From Pseudomonas sp. (GTDB lineage: Bacteria; Pseudomonadota; Gammaproteobacteria; Pseudomonadales; Pseudomonadaceae): a stretch of DNA of 10,591 nucleotides. Shown piece by piece: positions 6,633 to 10,591 of the stretch. The position numbers were made by a program, and so were the translations under genes. The stretch's first letter is position 1. Every line of letters starts with the position of its first letter. The notes under the pieces are model-generated. The model was given only the letters and a program-made list of their open reading frames with translations. It ran no database searches and had not been told where the DNA came from. The stretch spans positions 1 through 10,591 of the forward strand of contig JAQZAY010000114.1 of the NCBI GenBank assembly GCA_029239415.1, in the 5' to 3' direction.

Positions 6633-7442
6633 TCACTTGCCGCCGCTGCCGGCCACGCTGTCGCCGCCGCGGGTGAGGTAGTAGGCGCCAAGGATGGGCA
6701 GCATGGTCACCAGCATCACCAGCATGGCCACCACGTTGGTGACCGGCACGTCGCGAGGGCGACTGAGCTGGTTGAGCAGCCAGATCGGCAGGGTCCGCTG
6801 GTGACCGGCGGTAAAGGTGGTGACGATGATCTCGTCGAACGACAGGGCGAACGCCAGCATGCCCCCGGCCAGGAGCGCTGAGCCCAGGTTGGGCAGGATG
6901 ATGTAGCGGAAGGTCTGCCAGCCGTCGGCGCCCAGGTCCATGGATGCCTCGATCAGGCTGTGCGAGGTGCGGCGCAGGCGGGCGATGACGTTGTTGTAGA
7001 CGATCACCACGCAGAAGGTCGCATGGCCGATGACGATGGTCAGCACGCCCGGCTCGATGCCCAGCGTCTTGAAGGCCGACAGCAATGCGAGGCCAGTGAC
7101 GATGCCGGGCAGGGCGATCGGCAGGATGAGCACCAGCGACAGGCTCTCCTTGCCAAAAAAGGAGCGTCGGTACAAGGCGGCCGCCGCCAGCGTGCCGAGC
7201 AGCATGGCGGTCAGCGTGGCGATGCAGGCCACCTGCAGCGACAGCACGATGGCGTCCAGCACGTCGCTGCGCGCCAAGGCCACCGCGAACCATTTCAGGG
7301 TCAGCCCTTGGAGCGGAAAGCTGAACGCGGCATCCTCGGTGTTGAAGGCATACAGGAAGATGATCAGGATCGGGAAATGCAGGAACAGCAGCCCGCCCCA
7401 CGCAGCGATGCGCAGGCCCGGCGAAGCCTGGTCAGAGTGCAT
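6633..7442 (-). CDS. ydcV: YdcV-like ABC importer permease (PotC type)
   Basis: Inner-membrane permease subunit of a polyamine-type ABC importer, 269 residues (E. coli YdcV is about 264). The sequence is strongly reminiscent of Ydc[20 protein letters not shown] near the N-terminus, [15 protein letters not shown] at 107-121 and [13 protein letters not shown] at 201-213. About six hydrophobic segments are visible, at roughly 13-33, 62-90, 100-122, 131-151, 186-206 and 236-255. The EAA coupling loop is E165-A166-S167-M168-D169-L170-G171, which contacts the ATPase. The start overlaps the end of ydcU by 11 bases with only a weak Shine-Dalgarno, pointing to coupled translation. It is the last of four transporter genes. 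Confidence 0.92.
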   Translation of the reverse strand: MHSDQASPGLRIAAWGGLLFLHFPILIIFLYAFNTEDAAFSFPLQGLTLKWFAVALARSDVLDAIVLSLQVACIATLTAMLLGTLAAAALYRRSFFGKESLSLVLILPIALPGIVTGLALLSAFKTLGIEPGVLTIVIGHATFCVVIVYNNVIARLRRTSHSLIEASMDLGADGWQTFRYIILPNLGSALLAGGMLAFALSFDEIIVTTFTAGHQRTLPIWLLNQLSRPRDVPVTNVVAMLVMLVTMLPILGAYYLTRGGDSVAGSGGK

Positions 7443-8361
7443 CGAAGGCCCCCAGGCGCTTGACGATGGACAGGTAGACGGCGATCAGCAGGATGGGCAC
7501 GACGGTGAACGCCGCGGCCATGGGCAGGTTGCCGATGGCGCCTTGCTGGGCATACACCATGCTGCCGATGAAGTAGCCAGGAGGGCCGACCAGCTGCGGC
7601 ACGATGAAGTCGCCCAGGGTCAGCGAAAAGGTGAAGATCGAGCCTGCGGCGATGCCCGGCACCGACAGCGGCAGGATCACCTGGACAAAGCTCTGCCAGG
7701 GGCGCGCGCCCAGGTCGGCCGAGGCCTGCAGCAGCGACGGCGGCAGGCGCTCGAGCGCGGCCTGGATCGGCAGGATCATGAACGGCAGCCAGATGTACAC
7801 GAACACCAGGAACCGCCCCAGGTGCGAGGTCGACAAGGTGCTGCCGCCCACGCCCGGCACGCTCAGCAGCCATTGCAGCGCGCTGCCCAGCCCCAGTTGC
7901 TGGACGAACCACTGGGCCACGCCACCCTTGGCCAGCAGCAGGGTCCAGGCGTAGGCCTTGACGATGTAGCTGGCCCACATCGGCAGCATCACGGCGATGT
8001 AGAAAAACGCCTTGGTCTTGCCGCGGGTATGGCGCGCCATGTAGTAGGCGATCGGGAAGGCCAGCACGGCGCTGGCGATCGTCACCGCCATGGCCATGCC
8101 CAGGGTACGCAGGATGATGTCCAGGTTCGACGGGTTGAACAGCGCGACGAGATTGGCCAGGGTCAGGTCAGGGGTGACCGTCATGCTGAAGTCGTCGAAG
8201 GTATAGAAGCCTTGCCACAGCAGGCCCAGCAACGAGCCCAGGTAGACCACGCCGAACCATAGCAGCGGCGGCACCAGCAGCAACGACAGGTAGAGGTTGG
8301 GGCGCCGGTACAGCAGGTCCCACAGGCGCTGCGACAGGCGCGTTGGCGCGGCGCTGGCCAT
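7432..8361 (-). CDS. ydcU: YdcU-like ABC importer permease (PotB type)
   Basis: The other permease half of the importer, 309 residues (E. coli YdcU is about 313). Hydrophobic segments lie at about 24-46, 85-109, 118-141, 184-203, 233-255 and 281-300. An EAA-type loop is seen at about 212-231 ([15 protein letters not shown]218 conserved). A large periplasmic loop separates the first two segments, as is usual for PotB-type subunits. The ATG chosen shares one base with the stop of ydcT (TGATG) and follows a GAGGGCGAGA Shine-Dalgarno region. A longer frame to 8463 would run 102 bases into ydcT and was not used. It pairs with YdcV to form the channel. Confidence 0.92.
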   Translation of the reverse strand: MASAAPTRLSQRLWDLLYRRPNLYLSLLLVPPLLWFGVVYLGSLLGLLWQGFYTFDDFSMTVTPDLTLANLVALFNPSNLDIILRTLGMAMAVTIASAVLAFPIAYYMARHTRGKTKAFFYIAVMLPMWASYIVKAYAWTLLLAKGGVAQWFVQQLGLGSALQWLLSVPGVGGSTLSTSHLGRFLVFVYIWLPFMILPIQAALERLPPSLLQASADLGARPWQSFVQVILPLSVPGIAAGSIFTFSLTLGDFIVPQLVGPPGYFIGSMVYAQQGAIGNLPMAAAFTVVPILLIAVYLSIVKRLGAFDAL

Positions 8362-9392
8362 CAGGTCTCGCCCTCGGTGTCGCGCAGCACGGTCATGGCC
8401 TCGCGCGGCCAGCATGCCGTCAGGCGCTGGCCGGTCTGCAACGGGCTGGCGGGCACCAGCCACTGGTCGTTGGCGCGGCTCACGGTCAGCAGCTGGCCGC
8501 TGTCCAGGCGCAGTTCGAAACGGGTCGAACTCCCTTGGTACTGTATGTCGTGCAACACGCCGGCAACCTGTACCTGCTGGCCAGGGCCCGCCTCGCCAAG
8601 GCGGATATGTTCCGGGCGGATCGAAAAGGGCCGGTCGCTGCCACTGAGCTGCCGCGCCAGCTCACCGCGCAGCACGTTGGAGCTGCCGACGAACTGCGCA
8701 ACGAAGGTGGTCGCAGGCTTCATGTAGAGCGCGCGCGGGCTGTCGACCTGCTCGATGCGCCCGTTGTTGAACACCGCCACGCGGTCTGACATCGACAGCG
8801 CCTCGGTCTGGTCGTGGGTGACGAAGATGAAGGTGATGCCCAACTGGCGCTGCAGCTTCTTCAGCTCGCCTTGCATCTGCTCGCGCAGCTTGAGGTCCAG
8901 CGCGCCCAGCGGCTCGTCGAGCAGCAGCACCCTCGGGCGATTGACCAGCGCCCGCGCCAGGGCCACCCGCTGGCGCTGCCCACCGGACAGCTGCACCGGC
9001 TTGCGCTGCCCATACCCTTCGAGCGCGACCATGGCCAGGGCCTGCTCGGCGCGGTCATGGCGCTCGGCCTTGGCCACGCCCTTTACCTTCAGGCCGTAGG
9101 CGACATTGTCGAGCACGCTCATGTGCGGGAACAGGGCATAGTCCTGGAACACCGTGTTCACATCGCGCCGATAGGGCGGCATGCCCGCCGCCTCGGCGCC
9201 GTGGATGCGGATCGAGCCGGCGCTCGGTTGCTCGAACCCTGCGATCAGGCGCAGGCAGGTGGTCTTGCCCGAGCCCGAGGGCCCGAGCATCGAGAAGAAT
9301 TCGCCGTCCTCGATGTCGATCGACACCTGGTCGACGGCCTTCACCTCGCCAAACACCCGGGACACCTCGGTGAACTGGACGGCCAGGGGCAT
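8361..9392 (-). CDS. ydcT: YdcT-like ABC importer ATPase (PotA type)
   Basis: Cytoplasmic ATPase subunit that drives import, 343 residues. Residues 1-230 form the ABC domain: Walker A GPSGSGKTT (37-45), Q-loop Gln83 in VFQDYALFPH, signature LSGGQRQRV (135-143), Walker B VLLLDEPLGALD (155-166, catalytic Glu160) and H-loop His193 in VTHD. All key residues are intact. The rest (about 240-335) is a TOBE-type regulatory domain with the usual SIRPEHIRL motif. The ATG follows the ydcS stop directly (TGAATG) with no strong Shine-Dalgarno, so translation is probably coupled to ydcS. The fold is shared by PotA, PotG and YdcT; the assignment to YdcT comes from gene order and neighbours. Confidence 0.93.
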   Translation of the reverse strand: MPLAVQFTEVSRVFGEVKAVDQVSIDIEDGEFFSMLGPSGSGKTTCLRLIAGFEQPSAGSIRIHGAEAAGMPPYRRDVNTVFQDYALFPHMSVLDNVAYGLKVKGVAKAERHDRAEQALAMVALEGYGQRKPVQLSGGQRQRVALARALVNRPRVLLLDEPLGALDLKLREQMQGELKKLQRQLGITFIFVTHDQTEALSMSDRVAVFNNGRIEQVDSPRALYMKPATTFVAQFVGSSNVLRGELARQLSGSDRPFSIRPEHIRLGEAGPGQQVQVAGVLHDIQYQGSSTRFELRLDSGQLLTVSRANDQWLVPASPLQTGQRLTACWPREAMTVLRDTEGET

Positions 9393-10544
9393 TCAGCGCC
9401 CGCCCATGATCGCGATGTAGTCCTGGGTCCAGCGGCTATAGGGCACGAACTTGCCGCCTTCGGCCTGTGGGGTCTTCCAGAAGGCGATCCTGTCGAACTG
9501 GTCGACTCCGTTGGCCTTGCAGCCCTCGGCGCCCAGCAGCTCGTTGCCCTGGCACGCGGCCGGCACCGCGGGCAGCGAGCCGAACCAGGCCGCGACATCG
9601 CCCTGCACCTTGGGCTGCAGCGACCAGTCCATCCATTGGTAGGCGCAATTGGGGTGGCGCGCGTCGGCGTGCAGCATGGTGGTGTCGGCCCAGCCGGTTG
9701 CGCCCTCCTTGGGAATGGTCGAGGCGACGGGCTGCTTGTCGGCCTTCAGGCCGTTGACCATGTAGGCCCATGAGCTGGTGGCGACCACGCCTTCGTTCTT
9801 GACGTCGCTCATCTGCACCGTGGCGTCGTGCCAATAGCGGTGGATCAAGGCGTGCTGGGCGCGCAGCAGGTCGAGCACGGCCTTGTACTGGGTCTCGTTG
9901 AGCTCGTAGGGGTTCTGGATGCCCAGCTCGGGCTTGGTGCTCTTCAGGTACAGTGCCGCATCAGCGATGTAGATGGGGCCGTCGTAGGCCTGCACGCGGC
10001 CCTTGTTCGGCTTGCCGTCAGGCAGGTTCTGGGCATCGAAGATCACCCCCCAGCTGGTGGGTGGGGTCTTGAACGTGTCGGTGTTGTACAGCAGCACGTT
10101 AGGGCCCCACTGGTAGGGCGTGCCATAGGTCTGGCCATTGACGGTGTACCAGGGCGCGTTCTTCAGGCGGGGGTCTATGCTGTCCCATCGCGAGATCAGA
10201 GCCGTGTTGATCGGCTGTACCCGCTTGCCGGCGATCAGGCGCAACGACGCGTCGCCGGAGGCCGTCACCAGGTCGAAACCACCCTTGGTCATCAGGCTGA
10301 CCATCTCGTCGGAGGTGGCGGCCGTCTTGACGTTGACCTTGCAGCCGGTCTGCTTTTCGAAGCCCGTGACCCAGTCGTAGCCCTTGTCGCTCTCGCCCCG
10401 CTCGATGTAGCCGGGCCAGGCGATGATGTCCAGTTGCCCCTCGCCAGCGCCGATCGTCTTGGGCAGCTCGGCAGCCTGCACACCGCAGCTGACCAGCATG
10501 GAGGACGTCATGACGCAGAGCAGGGCGGTGATGTGCGAGTGCAT
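9393..10544 (-). CDS. ydcS: YdcS-like periplasmic polyamine-type substrate-binding protein
   Basis: Solute-binding protein of the importer, 383 residues (E. coli YdcS is about 381), full length. The match to YdcS is close as recalled: LDIIAWPGYIERG (38-50), TAATSDEMVSLMTKGG (74-89), GRVQAYDGPIYIADAAL (182-198), KVQGDVAAWFGSLP (312-325) and a C-terminus FVPYSRWTQDYIAIMGGR. A signal peptide covers about 1-24, with possible cleavage after VQA. LVSC at 17-20 also fits a lipobox, so it may be a lipoprotein. Four cysteines remain in the mature chain (68, 300, 331, 342). A GAGGG Shine-Dalgarno lies six bases before the ATG. It heads the order ydcS-T-U-V. E. coli YdcS is annotated as a putative spermidine/putrescine binding protein; the true ligand here is unknown. 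The promoter probably lies beyond the window, as only 47 bases of upstream sequence are present. Confidence 0.94.
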   Translation of the reverse strand: MHSHITALLCVMTSSMLVSCGVQAAELPKTIGAGEGQLDIIAWPGYIERGESDKGYDWVTGFEKQTGCKVNVKTAATSDEMVSLMTKGGFDLVTASGDASLRLIAGKRVQPINTALISRWDSIDPRLKNAPWYTVNGQTYGTPYQWGPNVLLYNTDTFKTPPTSWGVIFDAQNLPDGKPNKGRVQAYDGPIYIADAALYLKSTKPELGIQNPYELNETQYKAVLDLLRAQHALIHRYWHDATVQMSDVKNEGVVATSSWAYMVNGLKADKQPVASTIPKEGATGWADTTMLHADARHPNCAYQWMDWSLQPKVQGDVAAWFGSLPAVPAACQGNELLGAEGCKANGVDQFDRIAFWKTPQAEGGKFVPYSRWTQDYIAIMGGR

Positions 10545-10591
10545 GTGAAACCCTCGTTCTTCTTGATGGTCGGGGCTGCCGGGTGGACGTT

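Noticed and set aside
6497..6691. N-terminal extension of the amidase by 65 residues
   Set aside because: It would overlap the ydcV end, is Ala-rich without any motif, and the ATG at 6496 has a reasonable Shine-Dalgarno just before the conserved start of the protein.
7030..8262. 410-codon plus-strand open frame opposite the two permeases
   Set aside because: Asp/Gln/His/Arg-rich translation, the usual antisense product of GC-rich membrane-protein genes.
8362..8463. N-terminal extension of ydcU by 34 residues
   Set aside because: Runs into the ydcT coding region; the inner ATG in the TGATG overlap has a Shine-Dalgarno and gives the family length.
8814..9773. 319-codon plus-strand open frame opposite ydcT/ydcS
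   Set aside because: Spans the junction of two well-identified minus-strand genes and has low-complexity antisense composition.

Overview
The window looks like a chromosomal segment of a Pseudomonas, most likely of the P. putida group. The evidence is GC-rich coding sequence, a hybrid sensor kinase of a type common in pseudomonads, an intergenic inverted repeat resembling decayed P. putida-type REP sequences, and familiar Pseudomonas/enterobacterial transporter proteins. The assignment rests on recognition, not on a database search. There are no rRNA or tRNA genes, insertion sequences, phage modules or CRISPR arrays.

Layout: (1) 1-2136, plus strand: the 3' part of a hybrid sensor histidine kinase (PAS-PAS-HisKA-HATPase-receiver). 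Its first residues are the tail of a PAS domain, so the gene begins outside the window. (2) 2164-2193: a 10-bp-stem hairpin between this gene and the convergent minus-strand genes. (3) 4242-2202, minus strand: three genes with overlapping stop and start codons. They encode an uncharacterised single-hydrophobic-segment protein, a Phage_holin_3_6/YqjE-like membrane protein and a DUF3618 protein with an 18-residue amphipathic repeat. They resemble the YqjD/YqjE type of stress-related inner-membrane proteins. (4) 4243-4545: an intergenic region with a large bulged inverted repeat and an AT-rich patch that may hold the promoter of the three-gene cluster. (5) 4704-4546, minus: a 52-residue single-pass membrane protein with a perfect Shine-Dalgarno sequence. 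(6) 6496-4778, minus: an amidase-signature hydrolase with a non-standard nucleophile loop and a possible promoter of its own. (7) 10544-6633, minus: a complete ydcSTUV polyamine-type ABC importer (binding protein, ATPase, two permeases) with tightly coupled reading frames.

The importer, amidase and small membrane protein lie head to tail and may form one functional unit: a cationic amine or amide compound is imported and then hydrolysed in the cytoplasm. The substrate is not known. The E. coli ydcSTUV locus continues with an aminobutyraldehyde dehydrogenase (ydcW/patD); here an amidase occupies that position. Nothing in the window is clearly a new defence or mobile system. The points most worth following up are the transporter-amidase pairing, the repeat-bearing membrane-stress cluster and the unannotated small membrane protein.
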